Shown here in pieces: positions 37,847 through 46,746 of a stretch of DNA of 64,000 nucleotides. The stretch lies in assembly GCF_001695835.1 (NCBI RefSeq), contig NZ_MBSO01000056.1, forward strand, positions 1 through 64,000, given 5' to 3'. A program made the translations under genes and the position numbers. Every line of letters begins with the position of its first letter. The stretch's first letter is position 1. The stretch comes from Ensifer sp. LC11. GTDB lineage: Bacteria > Pseudomonadota > Alphaproteobacteria > Rhizobiales > Rhizobiaceae. Below the pieces are notes generated by a model. That model saw only the letters and a list, made by a program, of their open reading frames with translations, did no database searches and was not told the origin of the DNA.

Positions 37847-38766
37847 GAAGATGCCGACCTGGAATCATCCATCACAGTCGCAAGCAACGCGTTCGACGCG
37901 TCCGCCTCGGCAATGATCCAGTCACGAAAGGCCTGGATCTTCTTCTGCCGTCGGCTGCTTTGCGGATAAACCAGCCAGTAGGCACGGCCGTCGCGCACGA
38001 CATGCTCGAATGGCCGGATGAGCCTGCCGCTCTTCAGTTCCTCCATCAGGAAGGTGGAGACGGCAATCGCAATGCCGTGGTCCGCAAGGGTCGTTGCCAC
38101 ATCCATAGCCTGGACGTCGAAGATCAGCTCGGTGCCGTTGCTTGCCGGCGGCTCGACGCCGGTTTCGATCATCCACCGCCGCCACCAGCTGGCGTTGCCG
38201 AAGCGGCGCACCCGTAAAACGTCGGACGGGTGTTTGAGCTGGTGCTTTTCCAGGAAGGACGGCGTGCAGACCGGCACATAGTCGAGCGGGAACAGCGGAA
38301 ACACGTCGTTCCCCGGCCAGTCGCCGCTGCCGCTGCGCACCGCGAAATCGATGGCATCGCGCTTGAAATCGACCAGATCGGTGGACATGTGCACCCGGAT
38401 GCTGATGTTCGGATGGGCCGTCTGAAACGAGGCGAGCCGCTGGCCGAGCCAGCTCGAGACGACCGTCGGAAGCACTGAAATATGCAGGTGATGTTCGGTC
38501 TTGTCGGCAATCTCGGAGAAGGCCGCGCCCAGCAGATCGATCGCCTCGGTCACCCTTGGCGCCAGCTGGCGGCCTGCAGCGGTCAACCGCACTTCGCGCG
38601 GAAGGCGGACGAAGAGCGGTGTGCCGATGCGCTCCTCCAGCAGCCGGATCTGATAGCTGACGGCAGCCTGCGTCATGCCGAGTTCTTCCGCCGCGCGGGT
38701 GAAACTCAGGTGCCTCGCCGCCGCCTCGAAGGCGCGCACCGCACTCATGGGGGGAATCTTGCTCAT
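37804..38766 (-). CDS. LysR-family regulator, GcvA-like, possible metE regulator
   Basis: The product is 320 residues. The winged helix-turn-helix is FEAAARHLSFTRAAEELGMTQAAVSYQIRLLEERIGTPLF (13-52). The substrate-binding domain spans about 90-300 and is GcvA-like (VRSGSGDWPG). I chose the ATG at 38766; the frame is open to 38880, but the added part lies in the divergent promoter. Ten bases before this start lies a 17-base motif that recurs at the metE promoter (39165), which suggests that this protein controls both itself and metE. It could instead regulate the convergent racemase operon. Confidence 0.85.
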   Translation of the reverse strand: MSKIPPMSAVRAFEAAARHLSFTRAAEELGMTQAAVSYQIRLLEERIGTPLFVRLPREVRLTAAGRQLAPRVTEAIDLLGAAFSEIADKTEHHLHISVLPTVVSSWLGQRLASFQTAHPNISIRVHMSTDLVDFKRDAIDFAVRSGSGDWPGNDVFPLFPLDYVPVCTPSFLEKHQLKHPSDVLRVRRFGNASWWRRWMIETGVEPPASNGTELIFDVQAMDVATTLADHGIAIAVSTFLMEELKSGRLIRPFEHVVRDGRAYWLVYPQSSRRQKKIQAFRDWIIAEADASNALLATVMDDSRSASSQAVVGESALMKPE

Positions 38767-38775
38767 GCGGCTGAG

Positions 38776-38792
38776 ATAAGCATTCTTTATGC
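38776..38792. promoter_or_regulatory. Candidate LysR operator, copy 1 (LysR promoter)
   Basis: ATAAGCATTCTTTATGC has inverted arms ATAA/TTAT and GCAT/ATGC and satisfies the LysR T-N11-A rule. It lies 10 bases before the LysR start, where binding would repress the gene itself. A near-identical copy is at 39165-39182. Confidence 0.5.
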
Positions 38793-38879
38793 CAGCATGC
38801 GAGAAATCGCTTTGCGCGAAGCGGCAAAAATCCTCACTTTTTTCGCGAAAACACCACCCCGAGAGAAGTGAGGATAGCA

Positions 38880-39188
38880 ATGCTTAGCGCAGTGCGATCA
38901 ACGATTTACCATGTCCTGAACTGGACCGAGAGGGCGCTTCGCCCATCAACGCCAATCGATGCCTTCAACGAGTTTCAACTCAGAGACATCGGCCTGACAC
39001 GGGACCAGGAGCACATCCGCGCGCGCGTCAGTGACGCCGCGGACCCCTGGCACTGGCCGGTGGAATGTGCGGAACAACAGCGGCCGGCGCCAGCACGGCA
39101 ACAGGCAGATACCCCTCGCCCCGCGATCGTCTCGCCGCGCGCATCGGCGGGAGAAAATAAAGACATAAGCATTTCTTTATGCGATTGA
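38880..39188 (+). CDS. Small DUF1127-domain protein with a long tail
   Basis: The product is 102 residues. FNEFQLRDIGLTRDQ (about 30-44) is the DUF1127 core, whose small arginine-rich members occur widely in alphaproteobacteria and have been linked to RNA turnover and phosphate or carbon metabolism. After about residue 55 the sequence becomes proline/alanine/glutamine-rich and unlike the family. The last 10 codons run through the second LysR motif and to the edge of the metE promoter. I chose the ATG at 38880 with GTGAGGA upstream rather than the GTG at 38868. The function is unknown. Confidence 0.6.
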   Translation: MLSAVRSTIYHVLNWTERALRPSTPIDAFNEFQLRDIGLTRDQEHIRARVSDAADPWHWPVECAEQQRPAPARQQADTPRPAIVSPRASAGENKDISISLCD

Positions 39189-39190
39189 CG
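39165..39190 (+). promoter_or_regulatory. Candidate LysR operator copy 2 abutting the metE promoter
   Basis: ATAAGCATTTCTTTATGC (39165-39182) repeats the motif at 38776 with one inserted T. It ends 2 bases before TTGACG (39185-39190), a likely -35 element. The corresponding -10 (CATTGT around 39208) is weak, as expected for an activator-dependent promoter. The riboswitch transcript would begin just downstream. Confidence 0.5.
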
Positions 39191-39219
39191 CGCGTTCGGT
39201 TGCAGGGCATTGTCTTGAA

Positions 39220-39415
39220 ATCGTGGTTCTCAGTCCCGCCATCCGGCGGGGCGGAGCTAAGAGGGAATTCGGTGCGGCGCCTCAAAAACGCCCAGGCCGG
39301 AGCTGCCCCCGCAACTGTAGGCGGAGAGCGGCCGTTCGATGATGTCACTGAGGAAGACGCCTCGGGAAGACGGAACGGTTCGTGTTGACCCGCAAGCCAG
39401 GAGACCTGCCGCGAT
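39220..39415 (+). ncRNA. Cobalamin riboswitch upstream of metE
   Basis: The core GCCCCCGCAACTGTA is at 39305-39319 and the B12 box AAGCCAGGAGACCTGCC at 39394-39410. The closing stem P1 is formed by ATCGTGG (39220-39226) and CCGCGAT (39409-39415). Cobalamin riboswitches in front of metE turn off the B12-independent methionine synthase when cobalamin is present. The ligand subclass cannot be decided by eye. Confidence 0.95.
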
Positions 39416-39501
39416 GAACAACGTCCACGGGCGGGGTGTCCGATGAGGCGCGTTGACGACGCGGGATAGCTCCTCGCGCCGCGGCTGCGTCGCATTCCAA
39501 G

Positions 39502-39527
39502 CCTTGCCCATAACCTTCGGGGTAAGG
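39502..39527 (+). promoter_or_regulatory. Ribosome-site hairpin of the metE riboswitch
   Basis: CCTTGCCC (39502-39509) can pair over 8 bases with GGGTAAGG (39520-39527, one G-U pair). The right arm is the Shine-Dalgarno of metE, 3 bases before its ATG. This is a plausible expression platform that hides the ribosome site, so control would be translational. Confidence 0.6.
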
Positions 39528-39529
39528 AA

Positions 39530-41881
39530 ATGACCATCAAGACTGCCAATCTCGGTTTCCCGCGCATCGGCCGCCATCGCGAACTGAAATTCGCGCTCGA
39601 ACGCTATTGGGCTGGAAAGGCGAGCCGCGACGAACTTCTCGACACCGGAGCCAAGCTCCGGGCCGAAAACTGGGCCGCACAGAAGGCGCGCGGCGTCGAC
39701 ATCATCCCATCAAACGACTTTTCCTTCTACGATCACGTACTCGATACCGCCGTACTCGTCGGTGCAATCCCGGCCGCCTACGGCTGGAAAGGGGGAGCTG
39801 TCGATCTCGACACCTATTTTGCCATAGCGCGCGGTTCGACCGGCGCGCCATGCGCCTCCGGCTGCACGCATACGGCAAGCGACAGCGGCAATCCCGCCCT
39901 CGAAATGACCAAGTGGTTCGACACCAACTACCATTACATGGTGCCAGAATTCGACCGCGACCAACGCTTCGAGCTGACGCACAATCGCCCACTCGACGCC
40001 TTTCTGGAGGCCCTCGCGCTTGGCTATCGCACGCGGCCCGTCCTGCTCGGCCCGGTGACCTTCTTGAAGCTCGGCAAGGCCAAGGACGGCGACTTCGATC
40101 CCGTCGATCTGATTGAGCGCCTGCTGCCCGTCTACGCGCGCTTGCTGGCGGAACTTGACGATGCCGGCGTCGAGTGGATCCAGATCGATGAGCCCTGCCT
40201 CGTGCTCGATCTCACGGACAAGGACCGTCGCGCCCTCGACCTCGCCTACCGCACGTTCGCCGCCGAAATTCCCAGGCTCAAGATCATGCTCGCGACCTAC
40301 TTCGGTTCGATCGGCGACAACACGGCGGCAGCGCTTGCTCTCCCGGTTGCCGGCCTGCATGTCGATCTCGTGCGCGCGCCGCAGCAGATCGACACGCTCA
40401 TCCAGTCTGCCCCGGCGGACCGGGTGCTCTCGCTCGGCGTCGTCGACGGCCGCAACATCTGGCGAACCGATCTTGCCGGCGTGCTGCGCCGGCTGCAGCC
40501 ACTGGTCTCGGCCCATGGCCGCGACCGGATCGAGCTTGCCCCCTCATGCTCGCTTCTGCACGTGCCCATCGATCTCGACCTGGAGCGGGCGCTCGACCCC
40601 GAACTTTCCTCCTGGCTCGCCTTCGCTGTGCAGAAGCTCGATGAACTCAGGCTGCTTGCCCGCGCCTTCGAGCCGGGACTTGCCAACCCGGAGCAGGTGT
40701 TCTCAGCCTCGACCGAGGCTGCCAAGGCGCGGCTCACCTCACTCAGGATCCATGATCCGCTGGTGGCCGGACGGTTGAAGGCGCTGACGGCTGCCGACGG
40801 CCGGCGGCTATCGCCTTTCGCCACCCGTCGCGCGCTGCAGGCTGAGCGGCTGTCGCTGCCGCTCTTTCCAACGACGACGATCGGCTCCTTCCCACAGACC
40901 TCCGAGGTCCGGCAGGCCCGGTCGCTGCATGCCAAAGGCGAGCTCAGCTATGTCGATTATGTCGCCTACCTGCGCAAGGAGACCGAGCAGGCGGTGCGCT
41001 GGCAGGAGGAGATCGGCATCGACGTGCTGGTCCATGGCGAATTGCGCAACGACATGGTGCAGTACTTCGCCGAGCAGCTCTCCGGCTACGCCTTCACCCA
41101 AAGCGGCTGGGTGCAGAGCTACGGTTCGCGCTATGTGCGCCCGCCTGTTATCTTCGGCGATGTCTCGCGGCCGAACCCGATGACAATCGAATGGGCAGCC
41201 TTCGCGCAATCGCTGACCGACCGGCCGGTCAAGGGCATGCTCACCGGTCCGGTCACCATGCTGCAATGGTCCTTCGTGCGCGACGACCTGCCGCGAGCAG
41301 TCGTCTGCCGGCAGATCGCGCTGGCGCTGCGCGACGAGGTGATCGATCTCGAGGCGGCCGGCATCGCCGTTATCCAGATCGACGAACCGGCGCTGCGCGA
41401 GGGCCTGCCGCTTAAGGCGGCCGATCGGAAAGCCTATCTCGACTGGGCGGTGGAGTGCTTCCGTCTCAGCGCCGCAGGCGTCAATGACGCCACCCAGATC
41501 CACACCCACATGTGCTACTCCGAATTCAACGACATCATGGCCGCGATTGCTGCGATGGATGCCGACGTCATCTCGATCGAGAGCTCCCGGTCGAAGATGG
41601 AACTGCTCGGCGCCTTCACCGATGAGGCCTATCCGAACGAAATCGGACCCGGCGTTTACGACATCCATTCGCCGCGGATGCCCGATGTCACGGAGATGGT
41701 GCATCTCATCGAGAAGGCGACCGAAGGTCTTCAGCCGGCACAGATCTGGATCAATCCGGATTGCGGCCTGAAGACCCGGGGCTGGGAAGAAACAAAGCCG
41801 GCACTCGTCAACATGGTGGCGGCGTCCCGAACACTGCGCCGGGCATTTGCGGCGCGTAAGCGGCAGGCCGCAAGCGCATGA
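39530..41881 (+). CDS. metE: Cobalamin-independent methionine synthase
   Basis: The product is 783 residues, full length for MetE. It transfers the methyl group of 5-methyltetrahydropteroyltriglutamate to homocysteine in the cytoplasm. The N-terminal domain begins with LGFPRIGRHRELKFALERYW. The catalytic domain begins near LFPTTTIGSFPQTSEVRQAR. Zinc ligands are visible as H660 and C662 in THMCYSEF and C745 in INPDCGLKTRGW. The start ATG at 39530 follows GGGGTAAGGA. Its stop overlaps the ATG of a thioesterase remnant. Riboswitch control implies that the organism also has a B12-dependent synthase (MetH) elsewhere. Confidence 0.97.
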   Translation: MTIKTANLGFPRIGRHRELKFALERYWAGKASRDELLDTGAKLRAENWAAQKARGVDIIPSNDFSFYDHVLDTAVLVGAIPAAYGWKGGAVDLDTYFAIARGSTGAPCASGCTHTASDSGNPALEMTKWFDTNYHYMVPEFDRDQRFELTHNRPLDAFLEALALGYRTRPVLLGPVTFLKLGKAKDGDFDPVDLIERLLPVYARLLAELDDAGVEWIQIDEPCLVLDLTDKDRRALDLAYRTFAAEIPRLKIMLATYFGSIGDNTAAALALPVAGLHVDLVRAPQQIDTLIQSAPADRVLSLGVVDGRNIWRTDLAGVLRRLQPLVSAHGRDRIELAPSCSLLHVPIDLDLERALDPELSSWLAFAVQKLDELRLLARAFEPGLANPEQVFSASTEAAKARLTSLRIHDPLVAGRLKALTAADGRRLSPFATRRALQAERLSLPLFPTTTIGSFPQTSEVRQARSLHAKGELSYVDYVAYLRKETEQAVRWQEEIGIDVLVHGELRNDMVQYFAEQLSGYAFTQSGWVQSYGSRYVRPPVIFGDVSRPNPMTIEWAAFAQSLTDRPVKGMLTGPVTMLQWSFVRDDLPRAVVCRQIALALRDEVIDLEAAGIAVIQIDEPALREGLPLKAADRKAYLDWAVECFRLSAAGVNDATQIHTHMCYSEFNDIMAAIAAMDADVISIESSRSKMELLGAFTDEAYPNEIGPGVYDIHSPRMPDVTEMVHLIEKATEGLQPAQIWINPDCGLKTRGWEETKPALVNMVAASRTLRRAFAARKRQAASA

Positions 41882-42045
41882 GCGACACGTTCCAGACGGC
41901 GCCGAGGAGAACCTCGGCGCCTGCCGCTCTCATCGACATCGTCTTTCCGGGCGACACCAACCATCACGGCCATGCAGATGGCGGCACGCGCGTCCCCTGT
42001 CACAGGCTTGACGACGAAGGGCCGTTTACTCCCCGTTATCCACAC
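41878..42045 (+). pseudogene. Remnant of an acyl-CoA thioesterase (hotdog) gene
   Basis: The frame starts at an ATG that overlaps the metE stop (ATGA). It encodes MSDTFQTAPRRTSAPA, then ALIDIVFPGDTNHHG, which matches the start of YkhA/YciA-type acyl-CoA thioesterases (usual continuation GTLFGG). The similarity then stops. The following bases look like shuffled or deleted thioesterase sequence (GCGGCACGCGCGTC resembles the codons of an AATRH motif). The frame runs on to 42159 through the nrd promoter, so it cannot be an intact gene. I read it as an internally deleted remnant. The right boundary is approximate. Confidence 0.5.
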
Positions 42046-42093
42046 CGGCAAAGAAATCACCCCCTTGCCCCGGCATTCGCCACCCGGAACCTA

Positions 42094-42121
42094 TTGACGT
42101 CAGTTTGCGATGAACTACTAT
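42094..42121 (+). promoter_or_regulatory. Promoter of the nrdHIEF riboswitch transcript
   Basis: TTGACG (42094-42099) and TACTAT (42116-42121) are separated by 16 bases. The expected start near 42128-42130 is immediately before the first base-paired nucleotide of the riboswitch (42131). Confidence 0.6.
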
Positions 42122-42130
42122 ATGTAGTGT
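42115..42130. promoter_or_regulatory. NrdR box overlapping the -10 element
   Basis: CTACTATATGTAGTGT matches 13 of 16 positions of the NrdR consensus acaCwAtATaTwGtgt. The inner ACTAC/GTAGT arms are perfect inverses. NrdR is the ATP/dATP-sensing repressor of ribonucleotide reductase genes. The position over the -10 fits repression. Only one box is clear, where two are common. Confidence 0.75.
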
Positions 42131-42328
42131 TCAAGGTTCTCTCGATTCGCAAGAATTGAGAGCTAAGACGGGAATACGGTGCGCCGGCGGGTTTTCGCCA
42201 GGCTATGCCGTAGCTGCCCCCGCAACTGTAGACGGCGAGCGACTGTCCGGATTTGGACCACTGAGGCATGAGGCCTCGGGAAGGTCAGGATGGAAGCTGC
42301 GACCCGTGAGCCAGGAGACCTGCCTTGA
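42131..42328 (+). ncRNA. Cobalamin riboswitch upstream of nrdHIEF
   Basis: The core GCCCCCGCAACTGTA is at 42216-42230 and the B12 box GAGCCAGGAGACCTGCC at 42308-42324. P1 pairs TCAAGG (42131-42136) with CCTTGA (42323-42328). The aptamer begins at the predicted transcription start. Repressing the class Ib reductase when B12 is present implies a B12-dependent class II enzyme (NrdJ) elsewhere in the genome. Confidence 0.93.
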
Positions 42329-42445
42329 GCACCAAACGTCCACGGGCGGGGTGTCCGGAGGGGTTGAGTTGAGTGCGGCAGGATGAGCCTGCCTGATCGT
42401 CTCGACATCTCCCCGGCAACCTGCCGTAAGCTTCGGGGTGAAGTC

Positions 42446-42508
42446 ATGTCAGCATCTTCCAGTTTAGATCCGCCAATTATGGACGGCTGCGCGTTTCGGC
42501 GCGCCTGA
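42446..42508 (+). CDS. 20-codon leader ORF after the nrd riboswitch
   Basis: MSASSSLDPPIMDGCAFRRA is encoded from the ATG at 42446 to the TGA at 42506. Upstream is CTTCGGGGTGAAGTC, which mirrors the metE start region CTTCGGGGTAAGGAA and can pair with CCCCG at 42411-42415. The ribosome-site switch therefore seems to act on this short frame, not directly on nrdH, whose start is 224 bases beyond its stop. It may be a leader peptide or the vestige of a lost first gene. Coding is unproven. Confidence 0.4.
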   Translation: MSASSSLDPPIMDGCAFRRA

Positions 42509-42565
42509 TCGAAATGCCGCGTGCCGGAACTGCGAGAATTCGGTGCGCCCTATCACGATCAATCC

Positions 42566-42595
42566 GGCCCGGTCGCTCGGAGCGATGATCGGGCC
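42566..42595 (+). terminator. Terminator-like hairpin between leader ORF and nrdH
   Basis: GGCCCG (42566-42571) pairs with CGGGCC (42590-42595). Inside, TCGCT pairs with AGCGA. TGTTTGATG follows, and an outer ATCAA/TTGAT pair extends the structure. With the riboswitch and leader ORF upstream, it could act as an attenuator whose use depends on leader translation. This is inferred. Confidence 0.45.
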
Positions 42596-42731
42596 TGTTT
42601 GATGACGCCAACTTCGGCCGACTTGGGCCGGAGCTGAGCAATTCATTCTCTATCGCCACCCTGACGGTTCGCATCGGTGCGACCCGACGATCCTTTGCGC
42701 CCAATTTCCAGTTCCGATTACGAGGAAAGCC

Positions 42732-42953
42732 ATGTCCATCACCGTCTACAGCAAGCCTGCCTGCGTCCAGTGCACCGCCACCACCCGTGCCCTCGACCGC
42801 CAGGGCATCGACTACACGATCGTCGACATTTCCGAAGATACGACTGCCTTCGCGCTCGTGCAGGACCTCGGTTACCGCCAGGTTCCGGTCGTCGTTGCCG
42901 GTGAACGGCATTGGGCCGGGTTCCGCCCGGACATGATCAGCGCGCTTTCCTAA
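42732..42953 (+). CDS. nrdH: Glutaredoxin-like protein NrdH
   Basis: The product is 73 residues, with redox motif CVQC (residues 11-14, KPACVQCTAT) and the thioredoxin-fold segment YRQVPVVVAGERHWAGFRPD. NrdH is the specific electron donor of class Ib ribonucleotide reductase NrdEF and is reduced by thioredoxin reductase. GAGGAAAG precedes the ATG. It is the first full gene of nrdHIEF. Confidence 0.95.
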   Translation: MSITVYSKPACVQCTATTRALDRQGIDYTIVDISEDTTAFALVQDLGYRQVPVVVAGERHWAGFRPDMISALS

Positions 42954-42965
42954 AGGAGAGAGGCG

Positions 42966-43382
42966 ATGGGCCTGATCGTCTATTTTTCCAGTCGTTCGGA
43001 GAACACCCATCGCTTCGTCGAAAAACTCGGCCTTCGCGCGGCCCGCATACCGCTCAAGGAAGGTAAGGATCTGCTTACGATTGCCGAGCCCTATGTGCTC
43101 GTCGTGCCGACCTATTGCGGCGACGACGGCCGGGGCGCCGTGCCGAAACGGGTCATCCGCTTCTTGAACGATGCGGGCAACCGCTCCCACATCCGCGGCG
43201 TGATTGCCGCAGGCAACAGCAATTTCGGCGCGACCTACGGGATCGCCGGCGACGTAATTTCGGCCAAGTGCCGGGTGCCCTACCTTTACCGGTTCGAGCT
43301 TCTCGGAACCGAGGAGGACGTCGCCAATGTCAGAAACGGGATGGAACGATTTTGGACGTCACAACACTCGAACGCCCTTTGA
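42966..43382 (+). CDS. nrdI: Flavodoxin-like class Ib reductase activator NrdI
   Basis: The product is 138 residues. The FMN-binding start is [19 protein letters not shown], with [23 protein letters not shown] later. NrdI supplies the oxidant needed to build the dimanganese-tyrosyl radical of NrdF. The start at 42966 has AGGAGAGAGG upstream. Its 3' end overlaps the likely TTG start of nrdE by 31 bases. Confidence 0.94.
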   Translation: MGLIVYFSSRSENTHRFVEKLGLRAARIPLKEGKDLLTIAEPYVLVVPTYCGDDGRGAVPKRVIRFLNDAGNRSHIRGVIAAGNSNFGATYGIAGDVISAKCRVPYLYRFELLGTEEDVANVRNGMERFWTSQHSNAL

Positions 43383-45505
43383 AGGCGACAGAAACCGCGC
43401 TCGACTATCATGCGCTGAACGCGATGCTGAACCTCTACGACGAGCATGGGATGATCCAGCTCGACAAGGATCGGCAGGCGGCGAAGCAATACTTCCTTCA
43501 GCACGTCAACCAGAACACGGTCTTCTTCCATAACTTGCGCGAGAAGCTCGATTACCTCGTGGTCGAGGGCTACTACGAGCAGGAGGTTCTGGACCAGTAT
43601 TCCTTCAACTTCGTGCGTGATCTTTACGACCACGCCTATAGCAAGAAATTCCGCTTTCCGACCTTCCTCGGCGCCTTCAAATACTACACCTCCTATACGC
43701 TGAAGACCTTCGACGGAAAGCGCTATCTGGAGCGCTACGAGGACCGCGTCTGCATGGTGGCGATGACGCTGGCGCGCGGCGATGAACAGCTCGCCCGCGA
43801 TCTCGTCGACGAGATCATTTCCGGCCGTTTCCAGCCGGCGACGCCGACTTTCCTCAATGCCGGCAAGAAGGCCCGCGGCGAGCTCGTTTCCTGCTTCCTG
43901 CTTCGGGTCGAAGACAACATGGAATCGATTGGCCGCGCGATCAATTCGGCGCTGCAGCTCTCCAAGCGCGGCGGCGGCGTAGCGCTGTCGCTCACCAACA
44001 TCCGGGAGATGGGCGCGCCGATCAAGCAGATCGAGAACCAGTCGTCCGGCATCATCCCGGTGATGAAGCTGCTTGAGGACTCGTTCTCCTACGCCAACCA
44101 GCTCGGTGCCCGCCAGGGGGCAGGCGCTGTCTACCTGCATGCCCACCACCCGGACATCATGCGCTTCCTCGATACCAAGCGCGAGAATGCCGACGAGAAG
44201 ATCCGCATCAAGACGCTGTCGCTCGGCGTCGTCATCCCGGACATCACCTTCGAGCTCGCCCGCAACAACGAGGATATGTACCTGTTCTCGCCCTATGACG
44301 TGGAGCGCGTCTACGGCGTGCCGCTGACCGAGATCTCGGTGACAGAAAAATACCCCGAGATGGTCGAGGACGCCCGCATCCGCAAGCGGAAGATCAAGGC
44401 GCGCGATTTCTTCCAGATCATCGCCGAGATCCAGTTCGAGAGCGGCTACCCCTACATCATGTTCGAGGACACGGTGAACCGGGCCAACCCGATCGCCGGG
44501 CGCATCACCATGAGCAATCTCTGCTCGGAAATCCTGCAGGTGAGCGAGCCGAGCGCATTCAATGACGACCTGTCTTACAAGCACATGGGCAAGGATATCT
44601 CGTGCAATCTCGGCTCGCTGAACATCGCCGCGGCGATGGATTCGTCCGACTTCGGCAAGACCATCGAGACCTCGATCCGGGCGCTGACGGCCGTTTCGGA
44701 CATGAGCCACATCTCCTCGGTTCCTTCGATCGAGAAAGGCAATGACGACAGCCATGCCATCGGCCTCGGGCAGATGAACCTGCACGGCTATCTCGCCCGC
44801 GAGCGCATTTTCTATGGCTCCGAAGAAGGCATCGATTTCACCAACATCTATTTCTACACGGTGACCTACCACGCGATCCGGGCCTCGAACCGCATCGCCG
44901 TCGAGCGCGGCGAGAGCTTCAAGGGCTTCGAGAGCTCGAAATACGCCTCAGGCGAATACTTCGACAAATACACCGAAGCCGAATGGCTGCCGGCGACGGA
45001 GAAGGTGAAGGAGCTGTTCGAGAAGGCCGGCATCGCTATCCCGACCCAGGAGGACTGGCTGGAGCTGAAGCAGGCGGTCATGACGGGCGGCCTCTACAAC
45101 CAGAACCTCCAGGCGGTACCGCCGACGGGGTCGATCTCCTACATCAACCACTCGACCTCCTCCATCCACCCGATCGTCTCGAAGATCGAGATCCGCAAGG
45201 AAGGCAAGATCGGCCGCGTCTACTATCCGGCCGCCTTCATGACCAACGACAATCTCGAATATTACCAGGACGCCTACGAGATCGGCCCGGAGAAGATCAT
45301 CGACACCTATGCTGCTGCCACCCAGCATGTCGACCAGGGCCTGTCGCTCACCCTGTTCTTCCGCGACACGGCGACGACCCGCGACATCAACCGCGCCCAG
45401 ATCCACGCCTGGAAAAAGGGCATCAAGACCATCTACTACATCCGACTTCGCCAGATGGCGCTGGAGGGCACGCAGGTCCAGGGCTGCGTTTCCTGCGCTC
45501 TCTAA
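43352..45505 (+). CDS. nrdE: Class Ib ribonucleotide reductase large subunit NrdE
   Basis: The product is about 717 residues, normal NrdE length, without the N-terminal ATP-cone of class Ia enzymes. It reduces ribonucleoside diphosphates to deoxyribonucleotides. Visible landmarks are [22 protein letters not shown] (active-site cysteine), [10 protein letters not shown], the NLGSLNIAA region and the C-terminal GCVSCAL redox pair. The start is uncertain. I use the TTG at 43352, preceded by GGGATGGAAC, because the conserved sequence [25 protein letters not shown] begins just after it. The frame is open upstream into nrdI without a better start. A RIME-type element follows the stop. Confidence 0.93.
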   Translation: MDVTTLERPLKATETALDYHALNAMLNLYDEHGMIQLDKDRQAAKQYFLQHVNQNTVFFHNLREKLDYLVVEGYYEQEVLDQYSFNFVRDLYDHAYSKKFRFPTFLGAFKYYTSYTLKTFDGKRYLERYEDRVCMVAMTLARGDEQLARDLVDEIISGRFQPATPTFLNAGKKARGELVSCFLLRVEDNMESIGRAINSALQLSKRGGGVALSLTNIREMGAPIKQIENQSSGIIPVMKLLEDSFSYANQLGARQGAGAVYLHAHHPDIMRFLDTKRENADEKIRIKTLSLGVVIPDITFELARNNEDMYLFSPYDVERVYGVPLTEISVTEKYPEMVEDARIRKRKIKARDFFQIIAEIQFESGYPYIMFEDTVNRANPIAGRITMSNLCSEILQVSEPSAFNDDLSYKHMGKDISCNLGSLNIAAAMDSSDFGKTIETSIRALTAVSDMSHISSVPSIEKGNDDSHAIGLGQMNLHGYLARERIFYGSEEGIDFTNIYFYTVTYHAIRASNRIAVERGESFKGFESSKYASGEYFDKYTEAEWLPATEKVKELFEKAGIAIPTQEDWLELKQAVMTGGLYNQNLQAVPPTGSISYINHSTSSIHPIVSKIEIRKEGKIGRVYYPAAFMTNDNLEYYQDAYEIGPEKIIDTYAAATQHVDQGLSLTLFFRDTATTRDINRAQIHAWKKGIKTIYYIRLRQMALEGTQVQGCVSCAL

Positions 45506-45523
45506 CGCCGCGTTCCCATAAAG

Positions 45524-46660
<1,137 letters not shown>

Positions 46661-46691
46661 GAAAACCCAGGGCACTTGCGGAAAAAATGAA

Positions 46692-46726
46692 GAGCCGCCC
46701 GAGGACCTGGCGTCTTCGGGCGGCTC
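46692..46726 (-). terminator. Strong intrinsic terminator between nrdF and the Bcr/CflA pump
   Basis: GAGCCGCCCGAGGAC (46692-46706) pairs with GTCTTCGGGCGGCTC (46712-46726), with one G-U pair. On the minus strand it is followed by TTCATTTTTTCCG, so it ends the transporter transcript. On the plus strand it may also end nrdF, without a T-run. Confidence 0.75.
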
Positions 46727-46746
46727 CGCACATCAACCGGGCACCT

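Noticed and set aside
41878-42159. 93-residue frame after metE as a real gene.
   Set aside because: Only the first 30 residues look like a protein family. The rest runs through the nrd promoter and NrdR box. Kept as a pseudogene remnant instead.
43115-43351. Upstream extension of nrdE.
   Set aside because: It overlaps nrdI out of frame and is not NrdE-like. The conserved NrdE start begins next to the TTG at 43352.
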